From NCBI RefSeq assembly GCF_000003815.2, contig NC_049993.1, forward strand, positions 14,017,333-14,081,332: a DNA stretch of 64,000 bases, read 5' to 3'. This DNA comes from Branchiostoma floridae (Eukaryota > Chordata > Leptocardii > Amphioxiformes > Branchiostomatidae). This document shows positions 23,287 through 32,245 of this stretch, one piece after another. The first letter of the stretch is position 1. Every line of letters starts with the position of its first letter. A program made the translations under genes and the position numbers. A model generated the notes under the pieces. It did no database searches and was not told the DNA's origin. It saw only the letters and a program-made list of their open reading frames with translations.

Positions 23287-24687
23287 ATGTATGTAACAGC
23301 TTACCAAATAAGATATGCTGTCATACTGCTGCTCTTGGCACCTTGCTGTGCAACTTCACGATGTAGCAGGACATGTGGGCCTCTCAGAGACAGGAAGGTA
23401 AGGGACAGGGTGGGATATACTATCATAAAGAAGATATCATGTCAAGTGTATATGGGCAATATCAGCGGCATTGTGACTGGAAAACCTTTTCATCGAGATG
23501 TTGAGGGAATGAGAGGTTCTCTTCGCGTGGTAGTTACAGGATATCGGTTTGACGTCTTCTCGGCTGCAGAACTAGGGCCATTTGATCATTCAGCGGTTCA
23601 AACTTTGGCGCTGATAAACTGTAATATAACAGATTTGATTAACGGCACCCTGATGGGGTTTACTGATTTGACTATACTGTCTTTAGATTTCAACAGTTTA
23701 AGACAAATCAAACAGACCTGGTTTGCTGGTCTGAAAAATATCCTTACCCTCTTGTTGTCCAACAATCAAATCAGGCAGATAGATCCAGGGAGTTTCAATC
23801 ACCTAAGTCGCCTTAGTACTTTGAACCTGGAAAACAACTTGTTGCAGGTTGTAGATCCTGCCTGGTTTATAGGAGCGAACAGGCAGAGGAACATGTACTT
23901 TTGGTCAAATAAAAACCAAACAATCGCTTCAAGTGCATTTCAAAACCTGGAGTGTCTAGATCTGCGCGGAAACAATCTATCTCAGCTCGACGAGAAAGTG
24001 TTCAAGGTTTTGCTGAAACTGTCAAAACTGCACATAAGCAGTAACAGGTTGGTGTCTGTCCATGATGATGTCATACCACAAAGAATGACGTGGAGCCTAG
24101 ATATGTACACTGATGTGAACACAAAGAGTTGGACAGTAGTTGTTGAGGTCCCCAAATTTGTCTTCTGTTATGGGTACTATTCAAAGGAGAATGGGTATTC
24201 TGTTGCATGGATGTTTCATTCATCATACACTATAGGTCATACACGAACATCGGGCATCAAACCCGGTCCATGTAGTCAGGAGCTTCGCCAGTCACCTGTT
24301 GTTGTCATTGCTACTGATGTCTCTCCAGAAGATGGACTCGACATGCTTGAACAGTGCAGGCAGGTTTGGGGATACGGCACGGGCATTACAGTGCCATTGG
24401 TGGGTAACTCGGTCTTTCATCTGGTATCCACAAACACACAGGACACACCCAACAGGGCAAGTGTTGCCTTAGTATCTCGCCCAAAACACACTGCACAAAC
24501 AAATGCTACACACGACGCGACACTGAATGTATCCTGCATTCTGGTCAGCAAAGACAAGCACACGGAGTTGTTCTTCACAGCCCCCAGGGTTCCAATTCAG
24601 CCCCACACGACAAGTGTTGTATCCAACTTTCGTCAGTATCTAACTTTCGTAATATGCCGAATCCTGGATATCCAGGAATCGTCCTGA
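23287..24687 (+). CDS. LRR transmembrane protein, cluster gene 2, ectodomain half (split)
   Basis: The open frame gives a signal peptide (MYVTAYQIRYAVILLLLAPC), a shortened Cys cap, about six LRRs (for example LTILSLDFNSLRQI, LSTLNLENNLLQVV) and the same juxtamembrane region as its paralogues. This ends in VSCILVSKDKHTELFFTAPR. At about 24607 the paralogous reading stops and unrelated sequence begins, ending at TGA 24687. Membrane helix and tail resume at about 25741. As it stands the product would be a secreted LRR ectodomain. A weak GT/AG pair, 24614 to 25733, would restore the frame, so splicing cannot be excluded. Confidence 0.65.
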   Translation: MYVTAYQIRYAVILLLLAPCCATSRCSRTCGPLRDRKVRDRVGYTIIKKISCQVYMGNISGIVTGKPFHRDVEGMRGSLRVVVTGYRFDVFSAAELGPFDHSAVQTLALINCNITDLINGTLMGFTDLTILSLDFNSLRQIKQTWFAGLKNILTLLLSNNQIRQIDPGSFNHLSRLSTLNLENNLLQVVDPAWFIGANRQRNMYFWSNKNQTIASSAFQNLECLDLRGNNLSQLDEKVFKVLLKLSKLHISSNRLVSVHDDVIPQRMTWSLDMYTDVNTKSWTVVVEVPKFVFCYGYYSKENGYSVAWMFHSSYTIGHTRTSGIKPGPCSQELRQSPVVVIATDVSPEDGLDMLEQCRQVWGYGTGITVPLVGNSVFHLVSTNTQDTPNRASVALVSRPKHTAQTNATHDATLNVSCILVSKDKHTELFFTAPRVPIQPHTTSVVSNFRQYLTFVICRILDIQESS

Positions 24688-25740
24688 GCAGAAGGACGAT
24701 TCCTGGATATCCAGAAATCGTCGCAAACAGGACGTTTCCTGGATAGACGACGGTGTTTATCCAGAACGTGTACGTGGGGGTGGAGCTTCCTGTTTTCGAG
24801 GGAGGAGACTATGCGGAGGGCGGGGGCATGTTGTTTTCGTCAGAAAGCCGCCATCTTTGTATCTCCCCGCAAGAAGATCGTGTAGTTTATTCTGTTGATC
24901 CTGGTGTTACAGAACTTAAACGAATGTTGATAATGATACTTTGATGTTTACATGTTACTTACGTATCAGGCCCAAAATGCTTTTTGCGTAATGAATTAAC
25001 AAATGGCAGTCAAGATGGGATAAAGTTACTGTTGTTTTCCGTATAGCGACACATTCACGGTAACGTGTTAATAGCATCCAGATGGCGTCCCCTTGTCACA
25101 CAAGGCCTGGTCCACATCCTGGATATCCAGGAAACGGCTTGAGCAGGAGGACGCTTCCTGGATATCCAGAAAACGGCTTGAACAGACTCAGGACGAATCC
25201 TGGATATCCAGAAAACGGCCTGAACAGGAGGACGATTCCTGGATATCCAGAAAACGGCCTGAACGCCTGACGAAAATAAGGAATTCTCCCGCCATTTTTG
25301 ATTTGCGAGCAAGCGGTCACTGTGGGTCACGCACGCACCGCAATGGTATCCTGCACCGCGGGTGCCCCGTAATACTCTGAACGCATGTCTAAAGACAACC
25401 GTTGTCCACAACGATAGACAATAACAGTCGCACGACTATATTATGTGTTGTGTGTGTGAAGTTGTTTTTCGTGTAGCGTCACATTCTATTTACGTGTTAG
25501 TAGCATTCAGATGACGTCCTATCATGGGGAGGGCAGCGGTCACTTCCGGGTTTTAATCTCTCGCAACTTGAGTCTGTCGAGGTCTCACGAGGTCGACCCA
25601 TATATGGAAACATGGGCGTGCATAATAATGTTTTCTGTACTGTCAATCACCATAATTGACGGCACCGGAAGTACGAATCCTGGATATCTAGTTTTCGTAA
25701 GGTTTTTGGACGATTCCTGGAGCCGCGGAAAAGTAGATGC
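24614..25740. mobile_element. About 1.1-kb insertion in LRR gene 2 with GGATATCC palindromes
   Basis: Compared with genes 3 and 4, the sequence CCCCACACGACAAG is separated from ACAAGCACTGCC by about 1.1 kb found in neither paralogue. The shared ACAAG at both edges could be a short target duplication. Inside, CCTGGATATCCAG occurs at 24663, 24702, 25118, 25157, 25199 and 25238, with a variant at 25679. The four central copies have a 39/42/39 bp period. A pair of about 60-bp direct repeats (25041-25095 and 25458-25515) flanks this block. The element family is not recognised. Confidence 0.55.
25118..25262 (+). repeat. 39-42 bp tandem repeat with CCTGGATATCCAG core
   Basis: Four units, each carrying the near-palindrome CCTGGATATCCAG followed by AAACGGC and TGAACAG. 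Unit lengths are multiples of three and read PGYPENGLN in one frame. No promoter or start suggests this is translated. Confidence 0.7.
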
Positions 25741-26995
25741 GACAACAAGCACTGCCAGCAAATATCAAACTGACCTAGCCGACGGCCTGACATCCCTCTC
25801 TTCCGCTACCGATGAATTGTACAGTACATCTTCTGGAGCAAGCGACCAGTCTATAGCACCTCCAGTACAAGACAATATGCTTATTCATGTTCCAATTTCG
25901 CTTCTTGTTCCTGCGATAGTGGTTTTGATCTTGTCATCAGCCATTGCGTATAGAGCAATCGAGTTAAAAGTGCAGCACAAAAGTGACACACGCCTATCTG
26001 CTGCTTTCCCAGCTTTGCGTAGGTCAGCTTCTCTGCCTGTCGTCACAAGATATACAAACAGGACGGCCGAGGAAGATACAGCCTCCTGTAAGTCATTGCC
26101 TGCTGTCCTCTTCTCCAATGATCCATCTTACAGTGAGATCCCAGATAATGTAGCTGCTGCTCAGCGGCCTCTACCCGCTATTCCACAGATCTACTCAGTC
26201 ATTCCAGATGCTATAGCTGCTGCTGAGCAACCTCTAGATCTGTATGCCCAACCACACATTTACAGTCATATCCAGGATGATGATGATGATATGGGGCCCA
26301 TTCCCTTCTATGCTGCTGCTGCAGACATGTCACTTGGTACAGATACTGCATATGGTGTTAGTTGTGAGAGTAACCAGGTTGTCTGTAGTCCTCACTCTGT
26401 AGCTGCCAGAGAAACTGCTGTGCATGGCGCAGTTATAGAGGCAATAGACCATCACGTCAAATTATACGGGAAAGAACCAAATGCCATTAGACAGCAACGC
26501 TATCGGGCACATGGATTGGGAGGGAGCAGTAACACACCACGGCCTGCATGTCTCCCCCTCACTGTGCCCTATACGGACCTGTCATCTAATATTCCAGGGA
26601 AGGGAACCCGTAACACACTACGGCGAGCATCTCTGCCCCTTACACCAGAAAACATCATATGGCCATGTAAGATTCCAGGGGAGGGAATCCGTAACACACG
26701 ACGGTATGTATCTCTGACCCTCAGCTTACCTAACACCTACTGGCCATGGAAGATACCAGAGCAGATAACCCACAACACACCAAGGCGTGAGTCCCTCGCT
26801 CTAGTCACCCTACCTAACACCTACTGGCCATGGGAGACCCCAGGGGAGGCAACCCGTAACATACCACGGCGCGCGTCCCTCTACGCACTACCCAACACCT
26901 ACTGGCCATGGAAGATACCTGGTGAGGATATACCTGTTGGGAACACACCACGGTGCGCGTACATCCCCCTTGTCACACCACCTAACACCTACTGA
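25511..26995 (+). CDS. LRR cluster gene 2, transmembrane and cytoplasmic half
   Basis: From about codon 78 the frame is homologous to genes 3 and 4: STASKYQTDLADGLTSLSSA, a membrane helix (about 126-148), FPALRRSASLPVVTR, DPSYSEIPD, RPLPAIP, YSVIPD and YSHIQD. A tandem tail follows (about eight units of the NTPRRxSLP / NTYWPW type). The first 77 codons come from the inserted DNA and are not family sequence, so the ATG at 25511 may not be used. The TGA at 26993-26995 replaces TGG in a YWPW unit; the same frame stays open in repeats up to TAG near 27457. Either the 3' half of one disrupted gene, or part of it if 24614-25733 is spliced out. Confidence 0.6.
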   Translation: MTSYHGEGSGHFRVLISRNLSLSRSHEVDPYMETWACIIMFSVLSITIIDGTGSTNPGYLVFVRFLDDSWSRGKVDATTSTASKYQTDLADGLTSLSSATDELYSTSSGASDQSIAPPVQDNMLIHVPISLLVPAIVVLILSSAIAYRAIELKVQHKSDTRLSAAFPALRRSASLPVVTRYTNRTAEEDTASCKSLPAVLFSNDPSYSEIPDNVAAAQRPLPAIPQIYSVIPDAIAAAEQPLDLYAQPHIYSHIQDDDDDMGPIPFYAAAADMSLGTDTAYGVSCESNQVVCSPHSVAARETAVHGAVIEAIDHHVKLYGKEPNAIRQQRYRAHGLGGSSNTPRPACLPLTVPYTDLSSNIPGKGTRNTLRRASLPLTPENIIWPCKIPGEGIRNTRRYVSLTLSLPNTYWPWKIPEQITHNTPRRESLALVTLPNTYWPWETPGEATRNIPRRASLYALPNTYWPWKIPGEDIPVGNTPRCAYIPLVTPPNTY

Positions 26996-27457
26996 CCATG
27001 GAAGATACCTGGTGAGGATATCCGTAACACACCACGGCGCGCATCCCTCCCCCTTGTCACACAACCTAACACCTACTGGCCATGGGAGATACCTGGTGAG
27101 GAGACCCATAACACACCACCACGGCGTGCGTCCCTCTCCTCACTACTTAACACCTACTGGACATGGAAAATACCAGGTGAGAAGACCCACAACACACAAC
27201 AGCGCGCGTCCCTCCCCCTTGTAACACCACCTAACACATACTGGCCATGGGAGATCCCAGAGGGAGGAACACATACCACTCCACGGCGTGCGTCCCTCTC
27301 CTCGATACCTAACACATACTGGCCATGGGAGATCCCAGAGGAGGGAACACACACCACACCACGCCATGTGCCCATCTCCGACCTACCGAACACCTATTGG
27401 CCATGGGAGATTCCTGGGAAAGGGACCCATAACACACCACGGCGTTTGTCCCTCTAG
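26996..27457 (+). pseudogene. Untranslated continuation of the gene 2 repeat array
   Basis: After the TGA the same frame reads on without a stop through about six further units (TPRRASLPLV, NTYWPWEIPGEETHNTP and so on) to RRLSL-stop near 27457. A single base change (TGA back to TGG) would be all that separates this from coding, so the truncation is recent. Confidence 0.7.
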
Positions 27458-28244
27458 ACACCATCGAACTTGACACATATCGCCCTACATACTGGCCATA
27501 TGAGATCCTACGGGAAGGAACCAGTAACACAGAACAGCGATTACATGTTTGGATTTATTAGACATGTTTATGGTTTGAGTATTAAGTAATATTTTCCGCA
27601 TTGTATTTGATCTGTAGCATGTGTGCGTAGTTCGAGTTTTCTTTTGGATATATTAATGTTTTACTACCTTTGGAGCCTGGATTTTTTTAATCGGACATAC
27701 TGTTATTTATGTGATTTTGTACTGGTATTCACCTGTGGCTGTTTCACGAACCCTAGAGAAAGCCTAGAGTACAATATCTGACATAAAATGATAAACATTA
27801 CAATCCACATAAAAGCAACCATGCAAACAACCTTGCTAATATATTCCGTAAATCTAAAAGCAGGCACAGACCAGTTGGGCAGCCTTGACTGTGCCTACTG
27901 ATCAGCTAAACTAATGAATAAGTAAATATAACAATACAGACATTTCAACAACCTTGAGCACTTCTGCAAACACGTAAGTAAAAAACTTTTAGATTAGTCT
28001 GAGTATCAATACTCAGGTAATCATTTGCAATGCATCAAATACCATTCTGCGTGTCCTTGTGGTGTCCTTCATGTGTCTTTTAGAATGTATAAAGGTGCAA
28101 GTTGTCTTCAACATTAATCCAGACTGACGGTTGGTACATACAGACATGGCCGGTGTCCAGAAAAGGTAATAGAATCTGGGACCAGAGGAGGGTGAGTAAC
28201 GCATCTTTTCAACCTCACGGAAAGACTAAAATGGAGTATGTAGA
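27458..28244. promoter_or_regulatory. LRR gene 3 upstream region and core promoter
   Basis: TATAAAG at 28088-28094 is followed 33 bp later by the A of TCCAGACTGACGG, then a leader with a short upstream ORF (28231-28254) overlapping the start codon. The region from about 27916 is nearly the same as 31917-32245 upstream of gene 4. Nothing else coding was seen. Confidence 0.55.
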
Positions 28245-28254
28245 ATGTGTCTAA
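28231..28254 (+). promoter_or_regulatory. Upstream ORF overlapping the gene 3 start
   Basis: ATG GAG TAT GTA GAA TGT GTC TAA starts 14 bases before the main ATG, in another frame, and ends 10 bases after it begins. Equivalent overlapping frames are at 23273-23296 (gene 2) and 32232-32255 (gene 4). Gene 1 has a related one at 19164-19190 that ends just before its ATG. Confidence 0.45.
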
Positions 28255-31200
28255 GAACTGGAAAGAGATATGCAGCCATATTGCTGATCTTGGTATCTGG
28301 CTGTGCAGCTATTGAAGAACTTTCTTCTCAATGTAGGAGAGCTTCGGCGCCGTCATGTATGCCTTTCAAAGACAGGAAAGAATATTCCAACCTAGTTTTA
28401 TGCGTGATCTGTACAGTTTTCAACGGTAGTGCTGCCCCTAGATATCCCTTTCATCTTGTTGAACGACAGGGAAAGTCTCTCGACCTGGCAATAAGAGGGC
28501 ATCAATTTGGCGTCCTCTCGGCTACAAAACTAGCACCACTTGATCATTCCGCGGTTAGAGCTTTGATGTTGATTGACTGTAATATCACAGATGTGCAAAA
28601 CGGCACCCTCCTGGGGTTCACTCGTTTGTCCTGGTTAGTCTTAGATTCTAACAGGTTAACACACATCAAGCAGACCTGGTTCGCTGGCCTAAAATATCTC
28701 AATACCCTGATGTTGTCCAACAACCTAATCAGGCAGATAGATCCAGGAAGTTTCAAGCACCTTGGTCGCCTTTATCTTTTGAACCTGGAAAACAACTTGT
28801 TGCAGGCTGTAGATCTTTCCTGGTTTATTGGAGCGACCAGGCTGAGGCGCATGTACTTGGGGTCCAATAAGATACAAAGAATCACTTCAAGTACATTTCA
28901 GAACCTGGAGTTGATGTATGTTGATCTGCGTGAAAACGACTTATCTCAACTGGACGAGAAAGTGTTCAGGGTTTTGCCGAAACTGTCAAAACTGCATATC
29001 AGCAGTAGAAGGTTGTCTGTCCATGACGATGTCATACCACAACGAACAATGTGGAGCCTAGATCTCTCAATTGATGCCTCGTTAAAGAATTGGACAGCAG
29101 TTGTTGCGGTGCCCAAATTCAACTTCTGTTTGGAGTACGTTTCGCAGATGAATGTGTTTTCCGTTGAATGGGTGTTTAATTTATCAGATACTTTGTGTCA
29201 CACCCGAACATCAGACACCGTTTTCTGTCCATTTACTAGTAGTCGTAAGGTTCGCCGGTCAGCTGTTGTTGTCATTGCTACTGATGGCTCTCCAGTAGAT
29301 GGACTCGACATGCTGAATAAGTGCAGGCAGGTTTGGGGATACGGCACGGGCATTACAGTGCCATTGGTGGGTAACTCGGTCTTTCACCTCGTATCCACAA
29401 ACACCCAGGACACACACAATAGGGTAAATGTTGCCTTACTCTCTCGCCCCAAACACACTACACAAACAAATGACACATACGACCCGACACTGAATGTATC
29501 CTGCATTCTGGTCAGCAAAGACAAAAGCACTGAGTTGTTCTTCTCAGCCCCCAGGGTTCCAGTTCAGCCCCACACGACAAGCACTGCCAACAAATTTCAA
29601 ACTGACCTAGCCGACGGCCTGACATCCCTCTCCTCCGCTACCGATGAATTGTACAGTACATCTTCTGGAGCAAGCGACCAGTCTATAGCACCTCCAGTAC
29701 AAGGCAATATGTATACTCATGTTCCAATGTCACTTGTTGGTCCTGTAGTAGTGGTCCTGATCTTGTCAGCCATTGCATATAGAGCACTTAAGATAAAAGT
29801 GCTGCAAAAAAGTCACACAGGCCCGGCTATTGGTTTTCCTGCTTTGCGTAGGTCAGCTTCTCTACCTCTCGTCACAAGATATACAAACAGGACGGTCGAG
29901 GAAGATACAGCCTCCTGTAAGTCATTGCCTGCTGTCCTCCTCTCCAATGATCCATCTTATAGTGAGATCCCAGATAATGTAGCTGCTGCTCAGCGGCCTC
30001 TACCCGCTATTCCACTGATCTACTCAGTCATTCCAGATGCTATAGCTGCTGCTGAGCAACCTCTAGATCTGTCTGCCCAACCACACACGTACTGTCATAT
30101 CCCGGATGATGATGGTATGGGGCACATTCCCTTCTATGCTGCTGCTGCAGATGCATCACTTGGTTCAGATACTGCATATGGTGTTGGTAGTGAAGGAAAC
30201 CAAACAATTTTTAGTCGTCACTCTATAGCTGCCAGAAAAACTGCTGTGTATAACTCCGTTGAGACCAGAGACCATCACACTTCTCTATACGGGAAAGCAC
30301 GAAATATCGGCACACAGCAAAGCAAGCAAGCACAAGGACCGAAAAGGATCCTTAATAGCACACCACGATGCCTCACTGTACCTAAGGCATTATTGCCAAG
30401 GGAAATCCCTGGGGAGGGACCTCGTGACACAACACGGCGTGCATCTGTACCCATCACATCACAGAACACCTTTTGGCCATGTGAGATCCCAGGGAATGGA
30501 ACACATAACACATCACAGCGTGCATCCCCTCCTCTTGTCACACCTCATAACACCTACTGGCCATGTGAGATCCCAGGGAAGGGAGTCCGTAACACACCCC
30601 GACGAGCATCTTTGCCCCTCACAACACAGATGTGTTCACTTACCTTCTGGGCATATGATAGCCCAGGGGAGGGAACCCGTAACACACCACGGCCTGTATC
30701 TTTTCCCCTTACCTTACCTAACGCCTGCGGGCCATGCGAGATCAAAGGGGAGGGAGGCACTGGTAGTAATAATCAGCATGCGTCGCTCACCAATCCGCTG
30801 AACACCTGTTCATGTACGATCCCATCTAAGGGAACAATAAACATGCCACTGCGTGCGTCCCTCTCCGAACTACCGAACACCTACTGGCCATGGGAGATCC
30901 CAGAGAAGGGAACCCGTAGCACAACAAGGCGCACGTCCCTTCCTATCGTCACCCTACCTAACACCTACTGGCCATGGGAGATCCCAGAGAAGGGAACCCG
31001 TAACACAACAAGGCGTAAGTCCCTACCCCCTGTCACACTACCTAACACCTACTGTCCATGGGAGATCCCAGAGAAGGAAACCCGTAACACACCAAGGCCT
31101 AAGTCCCTACCCCCTGTCAAACTACCTAACACCTACTGGCCATGGGAGATCTCAGAGAAGGAAACCCGTAACACACCAAGCCATGAGTCCCTTCCCATCG

Positions 31201-31370
31201 TTACCCTACCAAACACTTACTGGCCATGGGAGATCACAGAGAACTCCCGTGACACACCACGACGTGCGTCCCTCTCCAAACTACCGAACACCTACTGGCC
31301 ATGGGAGATCCTAGGTGATGGAACAAGTGGCAAACCAGGGCGTGCGTCCCTGTCTATCCCAAAAGTATAG
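28245..31370 (+). CDS. LRR transmembrane protein, cluster gene 3 (1,041 aa)
   Basis: Intact single-exon gene. Signal peptide MCLRTGKRYAAILLILVSGC; Cys-rich cap (about 25-60); about six LRRs (about 85-260; LSWLVLDSNRLTHI, LNTLMLSNNLIRQI, LYLLNLENNLLQAV, LRRMYLGSNKIQRI); unfamiliar juxtamembrane region with CRQVWGYGTGITVPLVGNS; membrane helix (about 492-513); basic FPALRRSASLP (RSASLP 536-541); DPSYSEIPD, RPLPAIP, YSVIPD and TYCHIPD. The last third is a tandem array: about six degenerate units (for example FWPCEIP) and then six canonical ones (LPNTYWPWEIPEKGTRNT, RRKSLPPVT). An AATAAA lies two bases after the stop. A cell-surface receptor with a phosphorylation-rich tail is the inference; no TIR, death or kinase domain is present. 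Confidence 0.88.
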   Translation: MCLRTGKRYAAILLILVSGCAAIEELSSQCRRASAPSCMPFKDRKEYSNLVLCVICTVFNGSAAPRYPFHLVERQGKSLDLAIRGHQFGVLSATKLAPLDHSAVRALMLIDCNITDVQNGTLLGFTRLSWLVLDSNRLTHIKQTWFAGLKYLNTLMLSNNLIRQIDPGSFKHLGRLYLLNLENNLLQAVDLSWFIGATRLRRMYLGSNKIQRITSSTFQNLELMYVDLRENDLSQLDEKVFRVLPKLSKLHISSRRLSVHDDVIPQRTMWSLDLSIDASLKNWTAVVAVPKFNFCLEYVSQMNVFSVEWVFNLSDTLCHTRTSDTVFCPFTSSRKVRRSAVVVIATDGSPVDGLDMLNKCRQVWGYGTGITVPLVGNSVFHLVSTNTQDTHNRVNVALLSRPKHTTQTNDTYDPTLNVSCILVSKDKSTELFFSAPRVPVQPHTTSTANKFQTDLADGLTSLSSATDELYSTSSGASDQSIAPPVQGNMYTHVPMSLVGPVVVVLILSAIAYRALKIKVLQKSHTGPAIGFPALRRSASLPLVTRYTNRTVEEDTASCKSLPAVLLSNDPSYSEIPDNVAAAQRPLPAIPLIYSVIPDAIAAAEQPLDLSAQPHTYCHIPDDDGMGHIPFYAAAADASLGSDTAYGVGSEGNQTIFSRHSIAARKTAVYNSVETRDHHTSLYGKARNIGTQQSKQAQGPKRILNSTPRCLTVPKALLPREIPGEGPRDTTRRASVPITSQNTFWPCEIPGNGTHNTSQRASPPLVTPHNTYWPCEIPGKGVRNTPRRASLPLTTQMCSLTFWAYDSPGEGTRNTPRPVSFPLTLPNACGPCEIKGEGGTGSNNQHASLTNPLNTCSCTIPSKGTINMPLRASLSELPNTYWPWEIPEKGTRSTTRRTSLPIVTLPNTYWPWEIPEKGTRNTTRRKSLPPVTLPNTYCPWEIPEKETRNTPRPKSLPPVKLPNTYWPWEISEKETRNTPSHESLPIVTLPNTYWPWEITENSRDTPRRASLSKLPNTYWPWEILGDGTSGKPGRASLSIPKV
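30370..31360 (+). repeat. Coding minisatellite of LRR gene 3 (75-84 bp units)
   Basis: About twelve units in frame; the last six are well conserved. DNA consensus pieces are CCTAACACCTACTGGCCATGG, GAGATCCCAGAGAAGG and AACCCGTAACACACC followed by AGGCGTAAGTCCCT. Units of 78 and 84 bp alternate irregularly, and every length keeps the frame. Confidence 0.85.
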
Positions 31371-32245
31371 CAATAAAGAAAATGGCTATTGACAGGAAGA
31401 TTCGGTCAACAGTGGAAAAATTCGCAATGTTGACAGGATGATATATTTCTCCGTGCAGTCTTTTATCGACACAAGTTTGAAGTCACAAAAATTAAAAAAA
31501 TGTTTTTTTAATGCCTGAGACTATTACTTTAATCGTCAGTTGTTTTATGCCTGTCAATCGCTTTTTAAAATTTCTTGTGACATTAAGCTTTAAGTGCAAA
31601 TACGTCTGATAACAAATTGTTAATATCTTGAAGCATTGGCTAATCTCCAAGCAGATCTTCCAGTAGAAAAATTGTCATGCCGGTTAGGAAACTTTCCAAT
31701 TTACCAGCCAGGCTAGCATATCTGGTGAGGATATACCTGGTGAGGATGTACCTGGTGGTAACACACCACGGTGCGCGTACTTCCCCCTTGTCACACAGCC
31801 TAACACCTACTGGCCATGGGAGAAACCTGGTGAGGAGACCCATAACACACCACCACGGCGTGCGTCCCTCTCCTCACTACTTAACACCTACTGGACATGG
31901 AAAATACCAGGTGAGAAAATAAGTAAATATAACAATACAGACATTTCAATAACCTTGAGCACGTCTGCAAACACGTAAATAGAAAAGTTTGAGATTAGTC
32001 TGGGCATCAATACTGGTAATCATTTGCAATGCGTCAAATACCATTCCGCGTGTCCTTGTGGTGTCCTTCATGTGTCTTTTAGAATGTATAAAGGTACAAG
32101 TTGTCTTCAACATTAATCCAGACTGACGGTTCGTACATACAGACATGACCGGTGTCCAGAAAAGGTAATAGAATCTGGGACCAGGGGAGGGTGAGTAACG
32201 CATCTTTTCAAAACCTCACGGAAAGACTAAAATGGAGTATGTAGA
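31371..32245. other. Intergenic: element arm, gene 2 tail fragment, gene 4 promoter
   Basis: From left: AATAAA at 31372-31377; a copy of the about 150-bp arm seen twice at 36.1-36.8 kb (here about 31545-31695); a fragment of the gene 2 repeat tail (31721-31916); then the gene 4 promoter with TATAAAG at 32087-32093 and TCCAGACTGACGG, and an upstream ORF at 32232-32255. Confidence 0.6.
31721..31916 (+). pseudogene. Duplicated fragment of the gene 2 repeat tail
   Basis: GGTGAGGATATACCTG, CACCACGGTGCGCGTAC and GACATGGAAAATACCAGGTG match 26921-27183 of gene 2, with one unit missing. At 31917 the sequence switches abruptly to the gene 3 upstream region (27916 onward). It marks the left junction of the duplication that made gene 4. 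Confidence 0.75.

Noticed and set aside
25511-25740. N-terminal 77 codons of the gene 2 second half as a genuine signal peptide
   Set aside because: The hydrophobic stretch CIIMFSVLSITII is insert-derived and not matched by any paralogue; start use is unproven.
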